From Saprolegnia diclina VS20 (Eukaryota; Oomycota; Saprolegniomycetes; Saprolegniales; Saprolegniaceae), in the NCBI RefSeq assembly GCF_000281045.1, contig NW_008246068.1, forward strand, positions 1,772,212 through 1,808,334: a stretch of 36,123 bases of DNA. The letters run 5' to 3'. Shown here piece by piece: positions 1 to 9,479 of the stretch. Position 1 is the stretch's first letter; every line of letters starts with the position of its first letter. Under the pieces are notes generated by a model. That model did not search any database. It was given only the letters and a program-made list of their open reading frames with translations, and had not been told where the DNA came from. A program made the translations under genes and the position numbers.

Positions 1-44
1 TGCAGTTCTGGCGCCCTTGCGCAGTCTGCCACCGAGGCCGTGCC

Positions 45-77
45 ATTGGCTAAATTGCGCTCGATTTTGCAGCCAAT
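45..77. promoter_or_regulatory. Convergent CCAAT-box pair
   Basis: ATTGGCT at 45-51 and AGCCAAT at 71-77 form a 7-bp inverted repeat around a 19-nt spacer. CCAAT is the NF-Y binding core. A closely similar arrangement occurs at 35549-35580. No gene start is visible nearby inside the window, so any promoter role is a guess. Confidence 0.3.
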
Positions 78-258
78 TTACAACATTTCGACCAATGGCA
101 CATCACCGTTCCCGCACACTATTTATCGTAAAGTGCGAATTGAATGGAGCTCTTTATTAAGTACGCTGCATACGGAGGGCGGTGGAACGCACCTACTGGG
201 GTGCAGGTTTGAAGCGAACGGTTTCAGACGAGCTTGCGTCGAGAGGCAACATAATATG

Positions 259-283
259 TTACTCTTCCTATGTTATAGGAAGA
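259..283. repeat. Perfect 10-bp inverted repeat (hairpin)
   Basis: ACTCTTCCTA (259-268), a 5-nt spacer TGTTA, then TAGGAAGAGT (274-283). The arms are perfectly complementary. It lies in non-coding DNA about 420 nt beyond the stop of the minus-strand gene. It could be an RNA hairpin or a binding site, or chance. Confidence 0.5.
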
Positions 284-702
284 GTGTCGGACCAATATTT
301 GTCAGGCTGCAGTGCAGGCACATGGTTGGAGGAGATTGTGTGGCTGGCTGGACGACTATGACGCGTTCGTTTTCGGATATTGTAGCTCGATGAAGGTCAT
401 CGCGTCATTGTTGCCCATAGTCGGTGCTGACATATTTACATTCAAGAAATTGACTGTGAACACTGAAGCACAAGCATATCTACGAACAAACCGCACGGTT
501 TCTTTATGGAAATCTCGAACGAGCAACTCGTCCCTCGTCAACACATCCGTTAACATCGAGTCCACGTCGAAGACTATATAACGTATTTGGGTTACTAGTA
601 CACGTAAATAATGACAACGTGTCACATCGTATACAGGTTGTCATGCAGTCTGAATACGGCGTTTTTTCTTGGAGCCCTACCATGCAGCATAGGGTCAATA
701 AC

Positions 703-3375
703 TCATCCTAGCGGAATGGTTGATACCGAAGTGTTGCGCGTGAGGGCTGACAGCAGCGCATTGAGCTGCTTGACGCGCTGCATGTCGTTCCAACGCACGT
801 CCTCGCGACGCGCGTGTACTTCGGCCGCGTCTTTGGACGCCATACCAGACTGTGTTTGCTTCTCCAGTATAAAGTAGTCGCCTTCGCCGTCGTAGTAGGA
901 GTCGAGTTCGAGCTGGTCCGGGTAACGCATGACGGCGAGTTTGATCTCGACGCAGAGAGTCATTTCAATCGTCATCGCAGTGTCGTTGCCGGTGCGGAGA
1001 AAGCTGCAAACGTCAGCGCAATTGTCGCAGTGCGCTGCGTCGAGTTCAATGTTCGTGATTGCATAGTCGTTGAAAGCAGGGAGCGGGGCAAGAGCATCGC
1101 CGCTAACCAAAGCGTCCAGGCACTCGGTGGCCAAGTACTTGAGCAACGCATGAAAGCGCGCACCCGATGCCTGAGATTGTAGCGTCTCGACTAGCGGGTA
1201 CAGCTCGTCGCGGGCGGCGTCGAGAGTTGCTGGTAGCGCCGAGCGCCATTCGGCCGCACAGTCCAGCGCCGCTTCGGGCGACACGAACACAAGGGCCCGA
1301 AGAAGATCGGCGACTGAGCTTGTGAGGCTACTGTCGGCGCTGTTGCGGTGTGGGTATTTGAGCGTTCGGGCGGATTCGAGCAGAAAGCTTGTCACAAGAG
1401 CACCCGTTGCCGTCGATAGAGGCGCGCGCTTGACGAACATCAGAATGGCCGAGACGTTTTCCGTGAGGTTCCGGGAGGAGGCTCGGCACGCCGTTAAGAG
1501 CTTTGCATCGAAACAACCTACGACCTCCATGTACTGCAGCAAGGTCGCAATATCATCCGCGTACAAATAACCGCCCTTCGACTGCGCCGTCAATGCCATT
1601 GTGATGGCGGCAGTGTACGGCGCCTGATGTAGCGATGGCTGGAGCCGAGTGACCGCCAGCAAGGCCCTTGGAAGATACTTCAATCGGTGCCATGTCGACG
1701 GAGCCGCCAAGAGCGCTGCAGGCGAGCCGACGCGGCGCGAATACACAAAGCTGTCGACGACCAGGAGCAGCGGAGGTGTTAGCCACTGGCCGAGGTAGTT
1801 GTCGCCCGGACGCGTCGGCAGCACATCGTCAAAGTACCAATCCAACAAAATGCAGTGCTCGGTCGGGGTCCAACCCGGCCAAAAATTGGGCTCCACGAGA
1901 AGAGTCTGCCAGCACGCTTTGAGAAACTCGCCAATATATGGCTGCTGCAACGGCGGACACACAGCGTCGCTCTCCGAAGTGAGACCCGCCAAGCTGGCAA
2001 GGAGGTGGCAGATCGCGTTGGCGTCGCCCTCGTTGGCCGCCCGCGCAAGGAAGCCCTCGATCGCAGGCAGCAGCGTCGGCCAGCCAAACGTTTCCAAGCT
2101 CGTATAGATGCACTGAGCGGGTCTGGTGTCTTGGGAAGACGAAATACACAGCGTGTCACGAATGAAGCGCTGAAGCAGCTCAACGTCTTCGTACTGGAGC
2201 AAGAGATGGAACATGGCGATCTTCTCGTCATCATTGGTCCGACCAATGACGTTGTCGAATGTCGTGAGCGCGCCAATCATACAGTCGTGGAGTCCGAGGC
2301 CGAGGTCGTCGAGCTGGCCATGGTCAAAGGCCGCTCTTAGCAAAGACACAGCGCCCGACGGACCCACAATCGTGACACGGAACCGCTTGGGCCAGAAGAG
2401 GATCGCGGTCTTCGGACGCACGGTCTCGTCGCTGCCTATGCCCTTGCTGTCGACGAAGTGTTCGACAGTCGTGGCATAGAGACCAGAGAGAACGGTCCTC
2501 GGCACATTCCACGCTTCGTGGCTCATGTAGTCCGTGACTCGGGTATCAAAGTGCACCCAATGGCCGTCGGCATCCTCGAACGCGTACCAGTATGACGCAT
2601 ACTGTTCCAAGCCAACGAGCGCAACGTCGTAGCCGCCCGTTGCCACGAGCACATCGACGAGAGTCTTGTCGATGCGCTCGAGCAGGTAAGTCGACAGCAT
2701 TTGCATTCTGGTCCCAAGCGCAATGCAAGGGATATCACTCGGTGGGTCGTTGGCGATCGCTGCAAAAGCTTCGATGACGTCATCCCGGGTCACCGGCGGC
2801 TCCCACGACTGCGCGTCGCACGTCAAGGCGTACACAAGCACCACGCGACGGCCGGATGTGATTGGCGCGCTCGTGATCTTATTGAACGAGGCAAAGAGCT
2901 GCACGCCTTCCCGCGACGCTGTCAACACCTGCGTGTCGGTGCCGTTGGTGAACGTCAGCTCACCACCCTCGTATGTTGACGGCAAAGAGACCACAAGCGT
3001 CCCGACGACATGCGGGATCTCGGGCGTCGGCGCCAGCGTCGTTCCGACAGAGTCGATGCAGAGATGCGACAAGACCACACGGACAGGGCTATTGACGTAG
3101 AGCGATCGCTGGAGGGCTGGAAGAATCTTCATATCGAGGTACGTCTCCCACGTCTCCATCTCAAGCATCGCGATCTTGGCTGCGGGAATGATACTGGTGT
3201 AAAGTGCTGTGAGCTGCTGCTCTTGCGTCGAAGTCCATGGCCAGGCGAGAGGACCGTCGACGCCGTCCAGAGCAAATGCTGGCGCCAATGGCACGGACAG
3301 CTCGGTGCGATACACATACGACTGGGCCTGAAGATGTTTGTCAAAGGCAGCCTTGTATCGAGCAGCGGATGCCAT
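703..3375 (-). CDS. 2OG-Fe(II) oxygenase-like protein, probable pseudoenzyme
   Basis: A single uninterrupted frame of 890 residues starting at the ATG at 3375. Residues about 95-185 match the double-stranded beta-helix core of the 2OG-Fe(II) (prolyl-4-hydroxylase-like) fold: VGTLVVSLPSTYEGGEL (124-140), then ITSGRRVVLVYAL (172-184) with the Arg expected to bind 2-oxoglutarate. By eye alignment to active relatives, the iron-binding HxD position falls on Leu114-Ala-Pro116 and the distal His on Ile167, so the metal triad appears lost. The remaining 700 residues are helical-looking. Near the C terminus is a Cys/His cluster (HCDNC) followed by LELDSYYDGEGDYF, a tail I associate with large oomycete proteins of this type. 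No signal peptide or membrane segment is obvious. Fold assignment is fairly sure; loss of catalysis is inferred from motif alignment; cellular role unknown. Confidence 0.8.
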   Translation of the reverse strand: MASAARYKAAFDKHLQAQSYVYRTELSVPLAPAFALDGVDGPLAWPWTSTQEQQLTALYTSIIPAAKIAMLEMETWETYLDMKILPALQRSLYVNSPVRVVLSHLCIDSVGTTLAPTPEIPHVVGTLVVSLPSTYEGGELTFTNGTDTQVLTASREGVQLFASFNKITSAPITSGRRVVLVYALTCDAQSWEPPVTRDDVIEAFAAIANDPPSDIPCIALGTRMQMLSTYLLERIDKTLVDVLVATGGYDVALVGLEQYASYWYAFEDADGHWVHFDTRVTDYMSHEAWNVPRTVLSGLYATTVEHFVDSKGIGSDETVRPKTAILFWPKRFRVTIVGPSGAVSLLRAAFDHGQLDDLGLGLHDCMIGALTTFDNVIGRTNDDEKIAMFHLLLQYEDVELLQRFIRDTLCISSSQDTRPAQCIYTSLETFGWPTLLPAIEGFLARAANEGDANAICHLLASLAGLTSESDAVCPPLQQPYIGEFLKACWQTLLVEPNFWPGWTPTEHCILLDWYFDDVLPTRPGDNYLGQWLTPPLLLVVDSFVYSRRVGSPAALLAAPSTWHRLKYLPRALLAVTRLQPSLHQAPYTAAITMALTAQSKGGYLYADDIATLLQYMEVVGCFDAKLLTACRASSRNLTENVSAILMFVKRAPLSTATGALVTSFLLESARTLKYPHRNSADSSLTSSVADLLRALVFVSPEAALDCAAEWRSALPATLDAARDELYPLVETLQSQASGARFHALLKYLATECLDALVSGDALAPLPAFNDYAITNIELDAAHCDNCADVCSFLRTGNDTAMTIEMTLCVEIKLAVMRYPDQLELDSYYDGEGDYFILEKQTQSGMASKDAAEVHARREDVRWNDMQRVKQLNALLSALTRNTSVSTIPLG

Positions 3376-3729
3376 CGATGTCGGGGGTGGTGAGCAAGCC
3401 GAAGATGAGCCACTAGGACGCTATAGCGCGCGTAAACGTTTCGATTCTGGTTGAAGATGCGAATAGCTTCCGTTGAGAATAGCGTTGGAGGCAAAGCATC
3501 TGGATCAATGCGCTGCATACTAGTACAGTACCCCTCACCAACATGGAGGCTAGAGATTCTCTGGGGTCATAAATCACTTCTGCGTCTCAGCCAATCAACC
3601 AGCCACGGGGCTTTGTGCTGTAGCCACCCAAACCCCCTCGGACCAACAGCTTCGGCCAGCACCACCAAATATACCCAAGGAGAATAAGGGAAAACTTACA
3701 ATTGTTAAATACGTGGAGATATATAGACA
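3376..3729. other. Intergenic, 5' region of the 2OG-like gene
   Basis: This 354-nt gap lies between two minus-strand genes, upstream of the ATG at 3375 and downstream of the stop at 3730. It contains a CCAAT core (about 3592-3598) and an AT-rich tract near 3660-3735. No gene or RNA is seen. Confidence 0.5.
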
Positions 3730-4275
3730 CTAATATGGTGCGCTCCGGTGCTTCTTCTTGGAGCAGTGCACGTCGCAGAGGTTGTCGTTGCGCTCGTACG
3801 CTGGCCGTTGGCAGCCATCGGCGCGGCAGCGCTTGCCACCACCGTGCGCCCAGCAGAGACCGTGGCGCAGCGCCGTTTTTGTGCAGCCGGCCTCGCCGCA
3901 CTGCTTGCCGCCGCCGTGGGACCAGCACACGCCGTATGTCTTGGAGCGGTTGGAGCAGTTGGGGAACGAACACGTCTTGGAGCCGCCGTGCTTCCAGCAG
4001 AGGCCGTTGGTCTTGGCGCCGCTCGGGCAGTCGGCGACGCTGCAGCGCTTGCCGCCGCCGTGCGCGATGCAGTGACCGCGCGTCACGGCGAACTTGGTGC
4101 AGCCGGCGTGCTTGCACGGGCGCGAGCGCGGCGCGGGCGGCGACCGCGTCTTGGCCATGAGCGGGCTCACGCGCGGACTGCGCAGGCCCATCGTGCTCGT
4201 CTCGGGGCTCTGCGGGCAGCTCGACGGCGGGGCAAAGTCGTGCACGAGGAAGGCGAGCGAGAGCTTGGACGCCAT
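3730..4275 (-). CDS. Five-repeat Cys/His zinc-finger protein (WRKY19-like HGGGK type)
   Basis: A 181-residue frame starting at the ATG at 4275. After an N-terminal stretch of about 50 residues rich in Ser, Pro and Arg come five tandem repeats of about 24 residues (54-77, 78-101, 102-125, 126-149, 150-175). Each has the pattern C-x4-C-x9-C-x2-H, and the first four end in HGG(G/S)K. In the fifth the spacing is C-x4-C-x11-C-x2-H and the Gly run is replaced by CSKKK. Cys and His would each bind one zinc per repeat. Such repeats are common in oomycete proteins often annotated as WRKY transcription factor 19-like, although no WRKY domain is present here. The basic N terminus and fingers suggest nucleic-acid or protein binding; the actual target is unknown. 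Confidence 0.78.
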   Translation of the reverse strand: MASKLSLAFLVHDFAPPSSCPQSPETSTMGLRSPRVSPLMAKTRSPPAPRSRPCKHAGCTKFAVTRGHCIAHGGGKRCSVADCPSGAKTNGLCWKHGGSKTCSFPNCSNRSKTYGVCWSHGGGKQCGEAGCTKTALRHGLCWAHGGGKRCRADGCQRPAYERNDNLCDVHCSKKKHRSAPY

Positions 4276-5406
4276 GCTGGTCTTGCGTTTCGGTGTTGGA
4301 AATTGGCAACTGGCGACTTGTCATCCTCCGGTGACGCCAGAAATGTATCTGTACGTGTTCGATTTATCTTGATTGAAGTATGCCATAGTGTAAGGCGAAC
4401 GTACGGTTGTACGGACTTGGTTCGGCCGAGGGCCCTGACGCGATGCTTGGCCCGCTTTCCCAAGACTGTCTCGACAGCTGGCTGCCGACCAGTTCGGCGG
4501 GGGATGGGTGCTGGCCCATACAAAACCCAAGTGCTTTGCAATGGGTTCGGCGCCGTTCGGTGGCCACGCCACGTGCAACAGACGTGATCATAAGCGCGCC
4601 CCTCGACGAGGACCCTACTGATTCACCAAGCCTACGTAGTATAAAATCCACTAACTGATATGGGGTCCGCGCTAGCGGGCCACGCGCAGAGCGCCAGCGC
4701 CACGAGCCCACTTAAGCCGTGGAGCCTTGCATTTGAGACGGTAAGGAGAAGTGCGTTTTGGCATCTCGAACGCGCATGTGACTTGTCACCACGTGTCACA
4801 CGCCAGCTGGGCTTCTAGATCTCTGAACCGGAGGATTGTTATGATCAAATGACGATGTTATAACTGCGGGACGACGACTGCAGTGCAGCTCTGGGAGTGT
4901 TTTTGTATGAAAACTACTCATCACCTACGGTACGCTGGATAGTGGGAGGAGCAAGATGGCACTGCGCAACGCTGGATAGGCAAGTGGCAAGTGGCGAGAT
5001 CACCGCCGAGGGCGGTGGCAGCAAACACACGCGAAACGACAGCTTTTCTCCAACAACGAGTATCTCTTGCGAGGCCGGATCAACCGTCATCAAGGCGTTG
5101 GACGTTGAACCGAGATCGCTGCACCAGCAGGTGGGCGCCTGTCGCGCGAGCCAGCGTCGTGCAAAGTCACACTAATTGGCGTGCAAATGACGAGAGTTTT
5201 GGAGCGCCTGTCTGGGTTCGTCCGTGTTTACGTCGGGTGCCACCGTCACGCATACCACGGCCGTCGCAGCGTCTGCGTTATAACACGCAGCCAGCGACAT
5301 CCAGCGCCGCAGCCTTTCGAAATGCAAAGCAACTCGGTTGGACTGAAGCCGACAGCTGTCCGACCCTCATACACTACGGTATCATAGTTCGTCTACAGGT
5401 CTTCTA
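4276..5406. other. Intergenic stretch of 1.1 kb, no gene supported
   Basis: This lies upstream of the zinc-finger gene and beyond the stop of the valyl-tRNA synthetase gene; both are on the minus strand. Short open frames exist on both strands but none shows a domain or a splice partner. Visible sites are an 8-bp palindrome CTACGTAG (4632-4639) followed at once by a plus-strand TATA-like TATAAAAT (4640-4647), and a CACGTG core near 4792. The plus-strand TATA-like site has no evident gene after it. Confidence 0.5.
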
Positions 5407-8400
5407 CTACTGGTGCTGGAGCCGGTCAACCTGCGCCTGTAGCGTCGCCAGTGCGGCCAAGCTCTCGCCGAGACTGGCGTGCTCGACAGAGGCTTGACCG
5501 ATGCGTTCGTCGTCCTGCGCCTGGATGGCTTCGGGGACGTTCGTCGCGTACTTGGGGTCGGCCCGCTTGGCGTCCAGCATCGCGAGCGTCTTCGCAGCCT
5601 TGGCCTGGCGCTTCATGAGGCGGTCGACCTCGGCCGAAATGCGACCGCTGGTCTCGAGCCCGATGGGCAGCGGCAACAGCACTACGTTTTTATACACCCA
5701 ATGAGCCAGCGTCCTTGCTGCTGTTGCCCGCGATCCCACTGCAGATCCTTCGGCATACGCCAGCATCCATATTCAATAACAAATCGTACCTTGGCAGTGC
5801 TCGTGTAGCGAGTGCGTGAGCCAGATATGGTCGGGCGACTTGGTCTCGTCGTCGACGGTGCTCACGAGCGCGACCGGCCCGGCCCGGCACTGCGTTGCAA
5901 TGTCCTACGCACGCGGTGACATCCAGTGGCTTGCGACAGCGGCCACGTACGCTCAGGTTGCGCTGTAGGAGCGCCATCGTCGTCGCATCACTGCACTGAA
6001 TCTTCAAGCCACTAAGAACACAGCTCGGTTCGTCAATGGGAGAGCGAAAAGGTGGTACTCGACGGTCGACGCGTCCGGCGCCAGCGTCTTGCGCGTGTGC
6101 CGCAACGACCGCACCGCGTGCATGACATCCAGTACCGCCTAAACCATCCAGTGTTTGATGCAGAATATGACCAAACGCCAAACCTGCATGCTCGCTTCGG
6201 CGTCACGGTCCACCCAGCGCGCCCACTGCGCCGGATCCGGGAACGCGGCCGTCATGAGCGAGTGCTCGCTGCCGCCTTGGAGCCGCTGCCTACAGACGCT
6301 GATAAGCAGGTACGATCCGAGTCTTATTGTCTACCAGAGCTCTTCGGTCACAAACGGCATGATGGGGTGCAAGAGCCGCAGCGACGTGTCCAAGGCAGTC
6401 GTCAGCGTCGCCTTGGCCGCCTCCTTGGCGTGCGCATCGTCGTCTTGGTACAGAACAGGCTTGGAGAACTCAATGTACACGTCGCAGAGCTCCTGGATGA
6501 AGAAGCGCTGGGCCGCCGTCGCGCTGGTGGCGAGCTTAAAGCTGCCGTAGCCGTCGTGCACCTTGGTGACGGCGTCCGCCTACCTCGACGGTCCATATCC
6601 AATTGAAATATTTTGCCATATATGCGTACCAGTCGGCTGAGAATCCAGCGGTCCGCGAGACTCATGGACGGCACGTGCGACTCGAGCGATGACGACGACG
6701 CTGTCTGCACCAATGGCAGCGCATACCGCAGAGCGTTCCACATCTTGTTGCAAAAGTGGCGCGACGCCACGACGCGCTGCAGATCCATGTTGATTTGACG
6801 ACCTAGAAAGATATATGGATGCGTCGTATGGCCACTATCTATGTGTACCTTGCGAGAGATACGAGGCCAGCGTGAGCCGGAGCGCGTCCGTGCCGCAGCT
6901 CGGGAGGCCGCTCGGAAACTCCTTCTTGAGCTCCTTCTCGGCCCGCGCGCGCTCCTTGGGGTCGAGGTTGCCTTCCTGAAAAAGTATCAATGTATCAGAT
7001 AACATCAGAGAGAGTATGTACGTGGAGGCCGTCGAGGAGCGTCGGGAGGTCGATGCCGCCAATCACATGCAGCGGATCGATGACGTTGCCAAGGCTCTTG
7101 GACATCTTGCGGCCCGTCTTGTCGCGCACCATTGGGTGCAGCCACACAGCCTTAAACGGCTGTGTGCCGCCGCTGAGCTACACATAGCTCGATATATATA
7201 CATTGATACAAACTTGATACTGTACCTCGGTGCAGAGCATGCTCATGCGGGCGACCCAGAAGAAGAGAATGTCCGAGCCCGTCTCGAGGAGCGACATTGG
7301 GTACAAGTGGCGAATCGACTCGGGGACGCTATCGTCATTCGGCCACTCCTACAAACGCCATTAGGCATAGCTCTCCAGTATCAACTTGATACCAGCGACG
7401 AAAGCGGGAGCAAGGCCGAACTGAACCACGTATCGAGAACGTCTTCGTCTTGCTCGAGCGTGAATGAGCCCGGCGACAGGTCGTACTGCGTCATCGCCTG
7501 CGCCGTTGCGTCTTCGATGGACCGCGCGACGACCCACTTGTCGTCCGTCGTCATCTTGTCGGTATGGACGCGGTAGGCCGGAATCCGGTGCCCCCACCAC
7601 AGTTGGCGCGAGATGCACCAGTCCTGGACGTTGTCGAGGAAGTGATACCACGTGTGCTGGTGCTGCGTCGGCGGCTGGAACGGCAGCGCCTCCGTGCGCA
7701 CCGCCTGCCTCAGACCGATCAGTTGGGCTCTGGTTGCTAACGACGTACCGCCGCCGAGCGCGCCGCCATGTCTTCGCACTTGATGAACCATTGCGGCATC
7801 AAGTACGGCTCGATGACGTTGCCCGAGCGCGAGCAGATTGAGACCGTCGTCGGGTGGTCCAGCTACGAGTCCTTCAGAGTCCCATAACGTTCACGACGCC
7901 CACCGTGTCGATGAAGAGCCCCTTTTCGCGGAGCAGCTCGATTATGTGGAGCCGCGCGTCAAAGCGGTCCAAGCCTGAGAGCGACGGGATGTCGGTCACC
8001 ATCTTGCAGTCGAGGTCGATCACGATGGGCTCAGGCAGGTTATGGCGCTGGGCGCACGCAAAGTCGTTGGCGTCGTGGGCCGGCGTGATCTTGACGACGC
8101 CAGTGCCGAGCTCGGGGTTGACGAGCGCCGCGTCACAGACGATCGGGAGTCTCTGACCCGAGAACGGGTGCAGCACAGATCGCCCGTGGAGGTGCGTGTA
8201 CCGGTCGTCCTCCGGGTGCACGGCGACGGCCACGTCCCCGAGGATGGTTTCCGGACGCGTCGTGTCGACCTCGACGAAGAGGTCGTCGGCGTCGGCGACC
8301 TAGACGCAAATTAGTGTTGCGAATGCTATACAACTGGGAAACCTGGTAGCGGAAGCGGTACATGACCCCAAACTCCACCGGCGCCTTGCGACCGGGCAGC

Positions 8401-9177
8401 GGCAGCAGCGTGCGCTTCGTCAACGGCACTGCGTCCACCTCAATGTCTGAAATGGCGGTCTGGAGCGTCGGGCACCTACTCGACGCGTGAGATGCCTCCT
8501 CGCTGCATATGCTCGCACCAGTTGACCATGCGCCGGTGGCGGTAGATGAGGCCTTTCTCGTGGAGACGGACAAAGGCGTCGACGACCGCGGCCGACCTAG
8601 CGCATGCGTGAGCCATCATACAGGCATCATTTCGTCGCACGCACCGAGGACCGTCGAGCGTAAAGTACTTGTGGTCGTGGTTGAGGACGGCGCCGAGCCG
8701 GTCCAGCTGCCCGAGGATGCGCGACCCGTACGTCTCGTACCACGCCTCGACATGGCTTAAGAAGGCGTCGCGGCCAATGTCGTGTCGCGTGAGCTGCTGC
8801 TCGCGCATGAGCTTCTTCTCGACGACACTCTGCGTGGCGATGCCGGCGTGGTCGAGGCCCGGGATCCAGCGCACGTCGAAGCCGCGCATGCGGTGCCAGC
8901 GCGCGATCGCATCCTGGATCGTCGCCGTGAGCGCGTGGCCAATGTGCAAGGCGCCAGTGATGTTGGGCGGCGGCAGCAGCATCGTAAAGTGCTCCGTCGC
9001 GTCCGGCGTCGACGCGTGCGTCTGCCAGTAGGGCTGCCAGCCCTCTTCCACCGACATCGGGTCGTACGTCGGCGCCATCGGCGTCTCTAGAACGCGCCGC
9101 TTCAACGGCTCAGGTAACGATGCATATGAGCGCAAGAAACGCGTCGGCCGGCGCGGCTGCAACAAGCGGCGGATCAT
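5407..9177 (-). CDS. VARS: Valyl-tRNA synthetase, mitochondrial-type, 15 introns
   Basis: Charges tRNA-Val with valine (class I synthetase). Spliced model: 1,023 residues. The HIGH motif (78-81) sits in [13 protein letters not shown] and KMSKS is at 587-591 (genome 7094-7108). The editing-domain region, a tRNA-binding helical region and a C-terminal coiled coil typical of bacterial/mitochondrial ValRS are all recognisable. The first 20 residues ([20 protein letters not shown]) look like a mitochondrial presequence; Met34 and Met41 precede the conserved core and could start a cytosolic form. The ATG at 9177 was chosen because the longer frame lacks family similarity. Introns: 8597-8644, 8476-8518, 8300-8342, 7863-7903, 7705-7748, 7349-7392, 7178-7225, 6976-7021, 6803-6848, 6580-6629, 6290-6334, 6139-6183, 6012-6070 (least certain), 5905-5950, 5739-5789 (acceptor ambiguous). 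Exons sum to exactly 1,024 codons with the stop. Confidence 0.93.
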
Positions 9178-9479
9178 CGGCGGCTGGTTGGTACGCAATT
9201 GAATTCGGCATATGCCGCTTTCAACGTGACATGCGACACGCCAATATCGCGGGTCCTCGGTCGATAGCGTCACTGCGGCAGCTCCCCGGGACGTTGTCCG
9301 TTACTATCAATGGTACCCTAGTGCCGTAAGCGCACGTATGTTGGGTCGTTCTAACGAAGGGCCGACGCCGCCGTTCATTTGGTGGCGCCACCACCAGCGC
9401 CGAAAACACTGAAATAGTGTATATCATCAAAAGGTGTGCGCACCGTTTCAAGAGATCTCAACGCAACTCGAACGACGAG
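9178..9479. promoter_or_regulatory. Divergent promoter region, ValRS / ATPase-cyclase
   Basis: These 302 nt separate the divergent starts of the valyl-tRNA synthetase (minus) and the ATPase-cyclase (plus), so both promoters should lie here. I see no strong TATA box for either gene. The most notable element is the 14-bp palindrome at 9380-9393, listed separately. Confidence 0.6.
9380..9393. promoter_or_regulatory. 14-bp perfect palindrome TGGTGGCGCCACCA
   Basis: The sequence equals its own reverse complement over 14 bp. It sits in the divergent intergenic region, 87 nt before the plus-strand ATG at 9480. A symmetric site of this length suits a dimeric DNA-binding protein. No known factor is assigned. 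Confidence 0.4.

Larger units (their letters stand above)
1..702. other. Intergenic stretch, no gene supported
   Basis: No convincing coding sequence is visible. The open frames here (longest about 117 codons) lack family motifs and have no splice partners. The stretch is more AT-rich than the genes around it. It holds a paired CCAAT motif (45-77) and a perfect hairpin (259-283), both listed separately. It is the 3' side of the minus-strand gene ending at 703, so a 3' UTR and terminator probably lie here, but I cannot place them. Confidence 0.6.

Noticed and set aside
40-393. Open frame of 117 codons near the left edge
   Set aside because: No domain, atypical composition for this genome, no splice partner; overlaps other equally poor frames.
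356-625. Minus-strand 89-codon frame with YIVFDVDSMLTDVL
   Set aside because: No ATG start, no continuation through splice sites, and the AT-rich setting differs from the real genes. A decayed exon is possible but unsupported.
4897-5497. Plus-strand open frames upstream of the synthetase 3' end
   Set aside because: No motif, no consistent frame, and partly antisense to the last synthetase exon.
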